A DNA stretch of 64,000 nt, from NCBI RefSeq assembly GCF_000972385.1, contig NZ_JXTE01000001.1, positions 236,876 through 300,875 on the forward strand, read 5' to 3'. The notes beneath the pieces were generated by a model that was given only the letters and a program-made list of their open reading frames with translations, was not told where the DNA came from and did no database searches. Of the stretch, positions 8,536-16,949 are shown piece by piece. The stretch's first letter is position 1, and each line of letters opens with the position of its first letter. Origin of the DNA: Streptomyces sp. WM6386 (GTDB taxonomy: Bacteria; Actinomycetota; Actinomycetes; Streptomycetales; Streptomycetaceae). The translations under genes were made by a program, and so were the position numbers.

Positions 8536-9870
8536 TTATCGCTGGCTGGCTGGAGGAGTGACCTTGGCGAGGTAGTCGGCGAGCGAGTTGAGGATCTCGT
8601 CGGCGGTCTTGGTCCAGGTGAAGGGCCTGGGGTTCTCATTCCATGAGTCGATCCAGGCTCTGATGTCATCCTCCAGCGCCTTTACCGAGGTGTGGACGCC
8701 GCGCCGGATGAGCTTGTCGGTCAGCAGGCCGAACCATCGCTCGACCTGGTTGATCCAGGAGGAGCCGGTCGGAGTGAAGTGGACATGGAAGCGGGGGTGC
8801 TTGCCGAGCCAGGTCCTGATCTCGGGGGTGTTGTGGGTGGCGTAGTTGTCACACACCAGGTGCACATCGAGCCCGGCGGGAACCCTCTTGTCTATCGTGA
8901 CCAGGAACTTCTTGAACTCGACGGCCCGGTGACGGCGGTGCAGTTCACCGATGACGGTGCCGTCGGCGATGTTGAACGCGGCAAACAGACTGGTAATGCC
9001 GTGCCGCAGATAGTCGTGGGTACGCCGCTCGGGCATGCCCGGCATCATCGGCAGCACCGGCTGCGAGCGGTCCAGCGCCTGAATCTGGCTCTTCTCGTCC
9101 ACGCACAGCACCACCGCCTTCTCGGGCGGGTGGTGATACAGGCCGACGACGTCGACGACCTTCGCGACGAACTGCGGATCGGTGGAGAGTTTGAAGGCAT
9201 CCTGCAGGTGCGGCTTGAGGTCGAACTTCTTCCAGATCCGCCCGATCGTCGACTTCGACAGCCCGGTGCGCTCGGCCATGGAAGCCCGCGACCAGTGCGT
9301 GTCCTTGCCCGGGGCCGATTCCAGCGTCGCCACGACAACATCCTCGACCTGGTCGAGCAGGATCGAGGGCGGCCTGCCGGACCGCGGCTCATCACTCAGC
9401 CCGTCCAGCCGCCGCTCGACGAACCGGGCCCGCCAGCGGCTCACCGACTGCTCGCGCACCCCGAGTTCGGCCGCCACCTGCTTATTCGTCCCGCCTTCCG
9501 CGCAACCCAACACGATCCTCGCCCGCAGAGCCAGGAACTGCGCGGTCCTGGCGCGCCTGGCCCAACGCGTCAGCTGAGCCCGCTCCTCATCACTGAGCAC
9601 CAGCTCCGACTTGCGCCGGCCCGGCCGCGGATCATCCGCCAGTCCGGCCATCCGGCGGGCAGCAAACCGCGACCGCCACTTCCTCACCGTGTCCGCGGTG
9701 ACCTTCAACTCCGCTGCCACACGCGTATTCGGCTGCCCGTCCGCGCACGCCAAAACGATCCGGGCCCGCTCGACAAGACGGGGCGCCACCGCCCCGCTCA
9801 CCCAGCGCACCAACTCGGCGCGCTCCTCATCAGACAGCACAACTTCGACGGCACGCGGACCCCGAGACAT
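8536..9870 (-). CDS. IS630-family DDE transposase with duplicated HTH domain
   Basis: 444 residues. The catalytic triad is visible as D258 (VLCVDEKSQ), D341 (CDNYATH) and E377 (INQVERWF). The N-terminus holds two copies of the same winged/homeo-like helix-turn-helix region. Copy 1, about residues 9-87, has LSDEERAEL and VRKWRSRFAARRMAGLADDPRPGR. Copy 2, about 90-167, has LSDEERAQL and VSRWRARFVERRLDGLSDEPRSGR. A further HTH at about 195-215 (GLSKSTIGRIWKKF) follows. IS630 transposases are usually about 340-370 residues, so the extra length comes from the duplication. The ATG lies just inside the right inverted repeat. Confidence 0.93.
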   Translation of the reverse strand: MSRGPRAVEVVLSDEERAELVRWVSGAVAPRLVERARIVLACADGQPNTRVAAELKVTADTVRKWRSRFAARRMAGLADDPRPGRRKSELVLSDEERAQLTRWARRARTAQFLALRARIVLGCAEGGTNKQVAAELGVREQSVSRWRARFVERRLDGLSDEPRSGRPPSILLDQVEDVVVATLESAPGKDTHWSRASMAERTGLSKSTIGRIWKKFDLKPHLQDAFKLSTDPQFVAKVVDVVGLYHHPPEKAVVLCVDEKSQIQALDRSQPVLPMMPGMPERRTHDYLRHGITSLFAAFNIADGTVIGELHRRHRAVEFKKFLVTIDKRVPAGLDVHLVCDNYATHNTPEIRTWLGKHPRFHVHFTPTGSSWINQVERWFGLLTDKLIRRGVHTSVKALEDDIRAWIDSWNENPRPFTWTKTADEILNSLADYLAKVTPPASQR

Positions 9871-9881
9871 GAAAACAGGCT

Positions 9882-9916
9882 ACAGATTTAAGCCCGTGAT
9901 TTCAGGCGCAAGACAC
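9882..9916 (-). repeat. IS630 right terminal inverted repeat
   Basis: Reverse complement of the left repeat with one mismatch; ends at GACAC next to the TA target copy at 9917-9918. It includes the region just upstream of the transposase ATG and so probably its promoter. Confidence 0.93.
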
Positions 9917-11088
9917 TAGGACCGGTGGCGCAGCAGCGCGCAGACGAGGTTCTCCTGGACGGCGCGCATCCGGCGCAGCAGGTCGGGCTTCTGGGACTGG
10001 TTGATCTGGGTGGTGACCGAGAGCGTCAGTGACCGCTGCCCGTCCGGAGTGGCCGCCATCAGCTGGGTGTAGCCGAGGGTGTTGCCGGTGTGCCCCAGCA
10101 TCACGCCGCAGCGGGTGGTGTAGCGGAAGATGCCGAGCCCCGCGTCGTTGCGCCCGGGCCCCTTGGGCTCGGAGTTGCCGGGGATCCAGTCGCGCTGCTG
10201 CTCCACGACCTGCGGGCCGTACAGTCGTCCTTCGGCGTAACCGCGGATGAAGCGCGTCAGGTCGGAGGGCGTGGAGACGATTCCGCCCGAGGCCCACACG
10301 CCGGACATGCCCAGGACCTCGCTCACGTCCTCGGGCGGGTCGGGCGGGGTCACGTCGTAGCCGTGCAGATACGGCTTCGGCATGCGGTACCCCTGCGGCA
10401 GGCTGGTGTCGCGCAGGCCCAGCGGCCGGTACACCAGCTTGTGCAGCAGTTGTTCGTACGGGATGCGGGTGGCCGCCTCCGCCATCAGGGCCACGGCGAT
10501 GTTGTCCGAGTTGGAGTACTGGTACCGGGAGCCCGGCGCGAACCGCAGGGGTTCGCCGGCGGCGAAGTCCAGCAGCTTGCGGGAGTCGAAGCGGTGCCGG
10601 GGGTCGGCGAGGACGATCTTCAGGAACCCGGGGCTCTGCGAGTAGTCGGGCAGGCCGCTGGTGTGGTGCAGCAGCTGGCGCAGTGTCACGGCGTGCCAGG
10701 CCTTGGGCAGGTGAGGCAGCCGCTCACCGAGGGTGTCGTCCAGGTCCAGGGTGTTCCGGTCGACGAGGGAGAGCGCGACCGCGCCGCTGAAGGCCTTGGC
10801 CGTACTGGCGATACGCATGTGATCGTGGGGCGTGGGCCGACGGCCGGTGTCGAGATCGGCGACCCCGGCCCTGAGGACCCGGCTGGTCCTGCCGTCCCGG
10901 AGCACGGCGATGACGCCGGGCGGACCGCCGGGCGCGTCGACCAGGTCCTCCAGCTGCTGCCGGAGCCCGGCGTCGGAGTGTGGTCCGGGAGGCGTGGCCG
11001 CGACGGCGGCGGTCTGTGACAGGGCGGCCAGAGAAGCCGCGATCAGTGCGACGGCCGTACGGCGACGGAATCCGGAGGGGACAGGCAT
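9916..11088 (-). CDS. Secreted serine hydrolase, beta-lactamase / D-Ala-D-Ala carboxypeptidase family
   Basis: 390 residues with a signal peptide (TAVALIAASLAALSQTAAVAA). Class C beta-lactamase-like motifs: STAK (nucleophile Ser and Lys), YSNS (Tyr-x-Asn), and HTGN in place of KTG near the C-terminus. The family includes DD-carboxypeptidases, esterases and beta-lactamases, so the substrate is open; HTG is common in the carboxypeptidase and esterase branch. GGAG-like bases precede the ATG. Its stop codon TAG uses the TA target copy plus the last base of the IS element, so insertion did not change the protein. Confidence 0.85.
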   Translation of the reverse strand: MPVPSGFRRRTAVALIAASLAALSQTAAVAATPPGPHSDAGLRQQLEDLVDAPGGPPGVIAVLRDGRTSRVLRAGVADLDTGRRPTPHDHMRIASTAKAFSGAVALSLVDRNTLDLDDTLGERLPHLPKAWHAVTLRQLLHHTSGLPDYSQSPGFLKIVLADPRHRFDSRKLLDFAAGEPLRFAPGSRYQYSNSDNIAVALMAEAATRIPYEQLLHKLVYRPLGLRDTSLPQGYRMPKPYLHGYDVTPPDPPEDVSEVLGMSGVWASGGIVSTPSDLTRFIRGYAEGRLYGPQVVEQQRDWIPGNSEPKGPGRNDAGLGIFRYTTRCGVMLGHTGNTLGYTQLMAATPDGQRSLTLSVTTQINQSQKPDLLRRMRAVQENLVCALLRHRS

Positions 11089-11194
11089 GGACTCTCCCGG
11101 GCAGGCGGGACGGGGTGGACTGACCCGCCCAGCTTCGCCCCGCCCGGATCCGGGCAGCCGGTCAAGCTACTGCACCTGGCGCAACGGGAAGGGC

Positions 11195-11245
11195 GCGAAG
11201 CGCCTCTTCCAGGGGCGCGGGGAACTGCGCGACCAGCCGCGACGG
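11195..11245 (-). repeat. Copy of a common Streptomyces intergenic element
   Basis: Read on the minus strand this contains GGTCGCGCAGTTCCCCGCGC followed by CCCTGGAAGAGGCGCTTCGCGCC, with a GGCGC-TTCG-GCGCC-like hairpin. It resembles the element at 3541-3608 and one that I recall as frequent between Streptomyces genes. Here it lies downstream of tex and may end its transcript. Confidence 0.5.
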
Positions 11246-11276
11246 CCCCGCAGTCTCCCCACCATCGGCGAAGCCG

Positions 11277-13685
11277 TCAGCGCTTGCCCTTCTTCGGATC
11301 AAGCAGCCCGGCCTTGCGCAACGCATCCGCCATCGCGCTGTTGGCCGGCGGCGGCGCCGCCTGACGCGAACCGCCCCCCTGCCCACCACGGCCGCCGCCC
11401 TGCCGCTGCTGGCCCTGCTGCCGCTGCTGGGGCGGACGTCCGCCCCGCTGTCGGCGCTCGCCCCCGCCACCCTGCTGATCCTGGGGAGCCGATTCGTCGT
11501 CCAGCCGCAGCGTCAGCGAGATCCGCTTGCGCGGGATGTCGATGTCGAGAACCTTCACCTTGACGATGTCACCCGGCTTCACCACGTCCCGCGGGTCCTT
11601 CACGAAGGTCTTCGACAGTGCCGAGACATGCGCGAGACCGTCCTGGTGGACACCGACGTCGATGAACGCCCCGAAGGCCGCCACGTTGGTGACGACGCCC
11701 TCCAGGACCATCCCGGACGTCAGGTCGGAGATCTTCTCGACGCCCTCCTTGAAGGTGGCCGTCTTGAACGCGGGCCGCGGGTCACGCCCCGGCTTCTCCA
11801 GCTCCTTGAGGATGTCGGAGACGGTGGGCAGACCGAAGGTCTCGTCCACGAACTCCTGGGGCCGCAGGGAGCGCAGCACGCCCGTGTTGCCGATCAGGGA
11901 CGCGACCTCCCGGCCCGCGGTCTTCACCATGCGCCGGACCACCGGATACGCCTCGGGGTGCACGCTGGACGCGTCCAGCGGGTCGTCGCCGCCGCGGATC
12001 CGCAGAAAGCCCGCGCACTGCTCATAGGCCTTCGGACCCAGCCGGGCCACCTTCTTCAGTGCGGTGCGCGAAGTGAAGGGACCGTTGGCGTCGCGGTGCG
12101 CCACGATGTTCTCGGCGAGGCCGGAGGTGATGCCGGAGACCCGGGCGAGCAGCGGGGCCGACGCCGTGTTGACGTCCACCCCCACACCGTTCACACAGTC
12201 CTCCACCACCGCGTCCAGCGAACGCGACAGCTTCACCTCGGACAGGTCGTGCTGGTACTGGCCCACACCGATGGACTTCGGATCGATCTTCACCAGCTCG
12301 GCCAGCGGGTCCTGGAGACGGCGGGCGATCGACACCGCGCCGCGCAGCGACACGTCCATGTCCGGCAGTTCCTGCGAGGCGAAGGCCGACGCCGAGTACA
12401 CGGACGCGCCCGCCTCGGACACCATCACCTTGGTGAGCTGCAACTCGGGGTGCTTGGTGATGAGTTCGCCGGCGAGCTTGTCGGTCTCGCGGGACGCCGT
12501 GCCGTTGCCGATCGCGATCAGGTCGACCGCGTGCTCCTTGGCGAGGCGGGCCAGCTTGGCGATCGCCTCGTCCCACTTGTTGGCCGGGACGTGCGGGTAG
12601 ATGACGTCGGTGGCGACGACCTTGCCGGTGGCGTCGACGACGGCGACCTTCACGCCCGTCCGGAACCCGGGGTCCAGGCCCAGCGTCGAGCGCGTGCCGG
12701 CGGGGGCGGCGAGCAGCAGGTCGCGGAGGTTCGCCGCGAAGACGTTCACCGCCTCGTCCTCGGCGGCGGTACGCAGGCGCAGTCGCAGGTCGATGCCGAG
12801 GTGCACCAGGATGCGGGTGCGCCAGGCCCAACGGACGGTGTCCGTGAGCCACTTGTCGCCGGGGCGGCCGCGGTCGGCGATCTGGAACCTGTGCGCGACG
12901 ATTCCCTCGTACGAGGAGGGACCGGGCTGCTCGGAAGGCTCCTCCGGCTCCAGGACGAGGTCGAGGACGTCCTCCTTCTCGCCGCGCAGCATGGCCAGGA
13001 CGCGGTGCGAGGGCAGCTGCTTGAAGGGCTCGGCGAAGTCGAAGTAGTCGGCGAACTTGGCGCCCGCCTCCTCCTTGCCCTCCTTCACCTTGGCGGCGAG
13101 GCGGCCGCGCACCCACATGCGCTCGCGCAGCTCGCCGATCAGGTCGGCGTCCTCGGAGAACCGCTCGGTGAGGATGGCCCGTGCGCCGTCGAGCGCGGCC
13201 TGCGGATCGGCCACGCCCTTGTCGGCGTCGACGAACGCGGCGGCGGCGGACAGCGGTTCGACGCTCGGGTCCCCGAGCAGCCCCTCGGCGAGCGGCTCCA
13301 GGCCGGCCTCCCGGGCGATCTGTGCCTTGGTCCTGCGCTTCGGCTTGTACGGCAGGTAGATGTCCTCGAGGCGCGCCTTGGTCTCCGCGCCGCGGATCCG
13401 CGCCTCCAGCTCCTCGGTGAGCTTGCCCTGCTCGCGCACCGACTCCAGGATCGCCGTCCGCCGCTCCTCCAGCTCCCGCAGATAGCGCAGCCGCTCCTCG
13501 ATCGTGCGCAGCTGCGCGTCGTCGAGCATCTCGGTCGCTTCCTTGCGGTAGCGGGCGATGAAGGGCACCGTCGAACCGCCGTCGAGCAGTTCCACGGCGG
13601 ACTTCACCTGCCGCTCCCGCACGCCGAGCTCCTCGGCGATCCTTCCTTCGATGGATCCGATGTCGATGGGCTCGCGTGTCGTCAC
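11277..13685 (-). CDS. tex: Tex-family S1 RNA-binding transcription accessory protein
   Basis: 802 residues, the usual Tex length plus a tail. The N-terminal Tex domain ([17 protein letters not shown]) is followed by a YqgF/RNase H-like core ([17 protein letters not shown]), helix-hairpin-helix segments ([12 protein letters not shown]) and a C-terminal S1 domain ([26 protein letters not shown]). A Gln/Arg/Gly-rich low-complexity tail of about 60 residues, likely RNA-binding, precedes the end. The GTG at 13685 is chosen because AGAAGGCGG lies about 9 bases upstream and the protein then begins [13 protein letters not shown], as in homologues. Tex proteins act on transcription and RNA handling; the detailed role in Streptomyces is unclear. 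Confidence 0.93.
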   Translation of the reverse strand: MTTREPIDIGSIEGRIAEELGVRERQVKSAVELLDGGSTVPFIARYRKEATEMLDDAQLRTIEERLRYLRELEERRTAILESVREQGKLTEELEARIRGAETKARLEDIYLPYKPKRRTKAQIAREAGLEPLAEGLLGDPSVEPLSAAAAFVDADKGVADPQAALDGARAILTERFSEDADLIGELRERMWVRGRLAAKVKEGKEEAGAKFADYFDFAEPFKQLPSHRVLAMLRGEKEDVLDLVLEPEEPSEQPGPSSYEGIVAHRFQIADRGRPGDKWLTDTVRWAWRTRILVHLGIDLRLRLRTAAEDEAVNVFAANLRDLLLAAPAGTRSTLGLDPGFRTGVKVAVVDATGKVVATDVIYPHVPANKWDEAIAKLARLAKEHAVDLIAIGNGTASRETDKLAGELITKHPELQLTKVMVSEAGASVYSASAFASQELPDMDVSLRGAVSIARRLQDPLAELVKIDPKSIGVGQYQHDLSEVKLSRSLDAVVEDCVNGVGVDVNTASAPLLARVSGITSGLAENIVAHRDANGPFTSRTALKKVARLGPKAYEQCAGFLRIRGGDDPLDASSVHPEAYPVVRRMVKTAGREVASLIGNTGVLRSLRPQEFVDETFGLPTVSDILKELEKPGRDPRPAFKTATFKEGVEKISDLTSGMVLEGVVTNVAAFGAFIDVGVHQDGLAHVSALSKTFVKDPRDVVKPGDIVKVKVLDIDIPRKRISLTLRLDDESAPQDQQGGGGERRQRGGRPPQQRQQGQQRQGGGRGGQGGGSRQAAPPPANSAMADALRKAGLLDPKKGKR

Positions 13686-13765
13686 GATGCCGTACCGCCT
13701 TCTCACTGAGGTTGCGCGGCAATTGTGGCAGGTGGCACCGACACTCGGGGATCAGGGCGCGGACA

Positions 13766-13897
13766 TCAGGCCCGTCGACTGCGCGTGGAACTCGATGCGC
13801 CGCCGAACAGCCGGGCCAGCGCCCGGAAGGGCAGCGTCACGACAGTGGCGATGGCGCCGCCGATCTGCCGGAGCACGTCTGCGATCGCTCGGAACAC
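13766..13897 (-). CDS. LPFR-motif small protein (43 residues)
   Basis: A 43-codon gene starting GTG at 13897, with AAAGGGGAAG about 5 bases upstream. It encodes an amphipathic helix (FRAIADVLRQIGGAIATVV), the motif LPFRALARLFGG, and a basic Ser/Arg tail. NCBI annotates a family of such actinobacterial peptides as LPFR-motif small proteins; function is unknown. The hydrophobic then basic layout suggests membrane association. It lies upstream of tex on the same strand, with about 80 bases between. Confidence 0.8.
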   Translation of the reverse strand: MFRAIADVLRQIGGAIATVVTLPFRALARLFGGASSSTRSRRA

Positions 13898-14110
13898 GAA
13901 CTTCCCCTTTCGTCACCCGGCCACGCGACCGGGAAGTCCGGGTACCTCGCTGTGGTCCCGCCATGCATCCGGTTGCGCAGGAGCGCCGCCCTCGGACCTG
14001 CTCGGCGCTCGGCGACACCACCTCTGAGCGGCGGACGGGCGCGGGGGGTGAGCCCACCTCGACACGCGCCGGTGCTACCGCGTCCGCCCCGCCGTACCCC
14101 GACCCGACAC

Positions 14111-14980
14111 TCAGCCCTTGCCGATCAGATCCGCCGGATACGCCCCCGCCGCCGACGCCGCCCGCGCGAAGCCCGCCCCGAGTTCCGTCAGCCGTGCCAC
14201 ACCCGCGGTGCCGAGGTGTTCGTACGGTGCCCGGTCCAGTCGGTCCGTCTCGGTCTCGATCTCCTCGCGCAGTGCCGCACCCTGTTCGGTCAGCTCACCG
14301 GCCTCGTCCAGGAGCCCGCGGTCCCGGAGCCGTCCGACCGCCGCGTCCCATTCGTCCTGGCTCCAGCCGCGCGTGGTGAGCACCCACTTGGGGCTCATGC
14401 CCTTACCGGTCGCCGCGTGGGCCACCATGGCCTCCAGGCCGCCCAGCTCCGCGGCGGTCAGCGCGGCGAGATGGCCGTCGCCGCGGTGCTCGCGCAGCAG
14501 GGTCGCGGCATGGAAGTACGCCAGGTGCGGCTCCTCGGGGACCGGCAGGTCCGCGTGCGCCGCGTACAGCGGACGAGCACTGCGCGAACCGGCCTCGGCG
14601 GCGCGCAGCGCCAGCTCCGCGGCCTCCGCCATCTCCGGTGACAGGAGCGTCTGCGCCCCGAGCAGCCGCCGCAGCGCCGCGTCGACGCCACGCACGCGTG
14701 CCGCGAGGACGGCCTCGGGCGAGGCCAGGGCCCACACATCGGGGACGTACCGGGCCACGAGCTCGTGCTTGTAGTTGGAGAACGTCGCCGTCACCGTCCC
14801 GGCGCCCACCGGCCCCATGGCGGCGGCCCGCACCGCGAAGTTGGCGGCCCTGGGGTGCGTGATTCCGATCCCGGCCAGCTCCTTGCCCAGTTCGGGCGCG
14901 AAGTAGGAGGTGGCGTGCAGGGAGTTGAGCACATTCGCGCAGCGGCGGACGGCCCGGAGCTCGATGGGGGCGGTAGTCAT
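14111..14980 (-). CDS. SCO6745-family protein, function unknown
   Basis: 289 residues, nearly all predicted helical and alanine-rich, with no signal peptide or membrane span. The start MTTAPIELRAVRRCANVLNS and the segment LHATSYFAPELGKELAGIGI are typical of the SCO6745 family, as is a winged-helix-like C-terminal part (LTTRGWSQDEWDAAVGRLRDRG) that resembles MarR-type folds. It could bind a ligand or DNA, but no function is established to my knowledge. It is transcribed divergently from the GlxA-like regulator, and a 16-bp palindrome sits 11 bases upstream of its start. Confidence 0.75.
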   Translation of the reverse strand: MTTAPIELRAVRRCANVLNSLHATSYFAPELGKELAGIGITHPRAANFAVRAAAMGPVGAGTVTATFSNYKHELVARYVPDVWALASPEAVLAARVRGVDAALRRLLGAQTLLSPEMAEAAELALRAAEAGSRSARPLYAAHADLPVPEEPHLAYFHAATLLREHRGDGHLAALTAAELGGLEAMVAHAATGKGMSPKWVLTTRGWSQDEWDAAVGRLRDRGLLDEAGELTEQGAALREEIETETDRLDRAPYEHLGTAGVARLTELGAGFARAASAAGAYPADLIGKG

Positions 14981-14991
14981 GCCCGGCAGGT

Positions 14992-15007
14992 TACCAACCG
15001 CTTGGTA
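14992..15007. promoter_or_regulatory. Candidate operator palindrome between divergent genes
   Basis: TACCAA-CCGC-TTGGTA, a perfect 6-bp-arm inverted repeat. It lies 11 bases upstream of the SCO6745-family start and 88 bases upstream of the GlxA-like regulator. The form suits a TetR- or MarR-type dimer. The bound protein is not known. Confidence 0.5.
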
Positions 15008-15094
15008 TGTCCCTCTATGGTGAGGACGGACGTGGCAGGAAAGGTGGGGTACTCGTCATTGCGGCCGTCCGCGGGTCCGCCCAGAATCGAGTGC

Positions 15095-16054
15095 ATGACG
15101 CAGCGAACCGTCCTCGTCGTCCTCTTCGACGACGTGCAGAGCCTCGACGTCACCGGCCCCCTGGAGGTGTTCGCCGGTGCCGAGACGCACATCCCGGGCA
15201 CGTACCGCATCCGTACGGCCTCCCTGGACGGCGCACCCGTGCGCACCTCCAGCGGCCTGACCCTCGTACCGGATCTGGCTCTCACGGACGCGCCCGTTCC
15301 GCACACCCTCCTGGTCCCGGGAGGTCAGGGCACCCGCCGTCCCGACCCGCGCCTGACCGACTGGCTGCGCGAGAACGGACCGCCCGCCGAGCGCCTCGTC
15401 TCCGTCTGCACCGGCGCGATCCTGCTCGCCGAGGCGGGCCTGCTCGACGGACGTCGCGTGACGACCCACTGGGCGTACTGCGACAGGCTCGCCCGCGACC
15501 ACCCGGCGATCCACGTCGAACCCGACCCGATCTACATCCGGGACGGAACGGTCGCCACCTCCGCCGGTGTCACCTCCGGAATCGACCTCGCCCTCGCGCT
15601 GGTCGAGGAGGACCTGGACCGGGACGTCGCCCTCGCCATCGCCCGCCATCTGGTGGTCTTCCTGCGCAGACCGGGCAACCAGGCCCAGTTCAGCGCTCAG
15701 CTCGCCGCGCAGACCGCGCAGCGGGAGCCTTTGCGGGAGGTTCAGCAGTGGATCACCGAGCATCCGGACGGTGAGCTGAACGTCGAGTCGCTCGCTGCCC
15801 GCGCCCGCCTCTCGCCCCGCCACTTCGCCCGCGCCTTCCAGGCGGAGACGGGCATGACCCCAGGCCGCTACGTCGACCGGGTCCGCCTCGAACACGCCCG
15901 CCGCCTTCTGGAGGAAACCGCCGACGGCGTGGAGGAGATCTCCCGCGCCAGCGGCTACGGCACCTCCGAGACCATGCGCCGCGCCTTCGTCAAAGCCCTG
16001 GGAACGCCACCGACCGAGTACCGCCGCCGCTTCCGCCCGGCACCTGTCCACTGA
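15095..16054 (+). CDS. GlxA-family transcriptional regulator (DJ-1/PfpI domain plus AraC HTH)
   Basis: 319 residues. Residues 1-185 form a DJ-1/PfpI-like domain (VLVVLFDDVQSLDVTGPLEVF, with the nucleophile-elbow cysteine in VSVCTGAILLAEAGLLDG). Residues about 215-315 form an AraC-type double HTH (LAARARLSPRHFARAFQAETG, then the EISRASGYGTSETMRRAFVKALG helix). Such proteins usually activate nearby genes in response to small molecules. The ATG at 15095 begins MTQRTVLVVLF. A standalone DJ-1 paralogue follows after a tandem-repeat spacer, and a divergent gene lies upstream; both are candidate targets. Confidence 0.9.
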   Translation: MTQRTVLVVLFDDVQSLDVTGPLEVFAGAETHIPGTYRIRTASLDGAPVRTSSGLTLVPDLALTDAPVPHTLLVPGGQGTRRPDPRLTDWLRENGPPAERLVSVCTGAILLAEAGLLDGRRVTTHWAYCDRLARDHPAIHVEPDPIYIRDGTVATSAGVTSGIDLALALVEEDLDRDVALAIARHLVVFLRRPGNQAQFSAQLAAQTAQREPLREVQQWITEHPDGELNVESLAARARLSPRHFARAFQAETGMTPGRYVDRVRLEHARRLLEETADGVEEISRASGYGTSETMRRAFVKALGTPPTEYRRRFRPAPVH

Positions 16055-16313
16055 GGGCGCCGTTCAGTCTTCTCCGGCATCCGCCCGCTGTGATGCCGGT
16101 CGGTTCCCTGCGCAACCTGCCCGCTGTGATGCCGGTCGGTTCCCTCCGCCACCTGCCCGCTGAGATGCCGGTCGGTTCCCTCCGGCAACCGCCCGCTGAG
16201 GCGCCGGTCGGTTCCCTCCGCCGCGTGTCCGCTGATGGTCGGTTCCTCGCCGACGTCCGCCCACCGAGACGCCGGTCGATTCCCTCCGGCATCCGCCCAC
16301 CGAAAGGATCCCG
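16047..16313. repeat. Degenerate 36-bp tandem repeat array between two DJ-1-family genes
   Basis: Consensus begins CCCGCTGAGATGCCGGTCGG followed by TTCCCTCCGGCANCCG. Units: 16047-16083 (divergent, containing the stop codon of the regulator), 16084-16119, 16120-16155, 16156-16191, 16192-16227, 16228-16259 (32 bp), 16260-16295, and a part unit 16296-16313 that runs into the ribosome-binding site of the next gene. The spacer consists almost entirely of repeats. Confidence 0.85.
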
Positions 16314-16949
16314 ATGCAGATCGCCATCGTTTTGTTCGACCGCTTCACGGCCCTCGACGCCGTGGGACCCTACGAGACCCTCGGCCGCCTCCCGGACGCG
16401 GAACTGTTCTTCGTCGCCGAGCGGACGGGCCCCGTCCGCACCGACACCGGCAACCTCGCCATCACCGCCGACCGCACGCTCGCCGACGTGTCGAGCCCGG
16501 ACATCGTGGTCGTCCCCGGCGGCCCCGGACAGACCCCGCAGATGGAGAACGAGACCCTCCTGGACTGGCTGCGCACCGCCGACGCCACCAGCACCTGGAC
16601 GACATCGGTGTGCACCGGATCGCTGCTGCTGGCCGCCGCCGGACTCCTCGACGGCCGCCGCGCGACCTCCCACTGGCTGGCCCTGGACCACCTGAAGCAG
16701 TTCGGGGCCGAGCCCACGGGGGAGCGGGTCGTCCTCGACGGCAAGTACGTCACCGCGGCCGGCGTCTCCTCCGGTATCGACATGGGCCTCACCCTGCTCG
16801 GCCGGATCGCCGGCGACGAACACGCCCAGGCCGTACAGCTGTTGACGGAGTACGACCCGCAGCCGCCCTACGACGCCGGCTCGCCCCAGAAGGCTCCCGC
16901 GCACCTCGTCGAGGAGTTCCGCTCCAAGAGCCGGTTCATCCTGAAGTAG
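16314..16949 (+). CDS. DJ-1/PfpI family protein
   Basis: 211 residues, a single DJ-1/PfpI domain: IAIVLFDRFTALDAVGPYE, VVVPGGPGQ, and the elbow cysteine in TSVCTGSLLLAAAGLLDGRR. It has no AraC domain. It closely matches the N-terminal domain of the regulator just upstream (VSVCTGAILLAEAGLLDGRRVTTHW against TSVCTGSLLLAAAGLLDGRRATSHW), so the two look like paralogues. The family includes isonitrile hydratases, glyoxalases and chaperone-like proteins, so the reaction is unknown. GAAAGGA lies about 7 bases before the ATG. The 3' end overlaps the convergent crotonase gene by 14 bases. Confidence 0.82.
   Translation: MQIAIVLFDRFTALDAVGPYETLGRLPDAELFFVAERTGPVRTDTGNLAITADRTLADVSSPDIVVVPGGPGQTPQMENETLLDWLRTADATSTWTTSVCTGSLLLAAAGLLDGRRATSHWLALDHLKQFGAEPTGERVVLDGKYVTAAGVSSGIDMGLTLLGRIAGDEHAQAVQLLTEYDPQPPYDAGSPQKAPAHLVEEFRSKSRFILK

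Larger units (their letters stand above)
8495..9916 (-). mobile_element. IS630-family insertion sequence, 1422 bp, complete
   Basis: Bounded by 35-bp imperfect terminal inverted repeats (one mismatch) and flanked by a TA dinucleotide on both sides (8493-8494 and 9917-9918), as expected for IS630/Tc1-type elements. It carries one intact transposase gene. Target context before insertion was CTAG, the preferred IS630 target. The almost identical ends and undamaged transposase suggest a recent, possibly active copy. Confidence 0.92.

Noticed and set aside
16055..16313. The 36-bp repeats as a CRISPR array
   Set aside because: Units are adjacent with no unique spacers and they diverge from each other; no cas genes are near.
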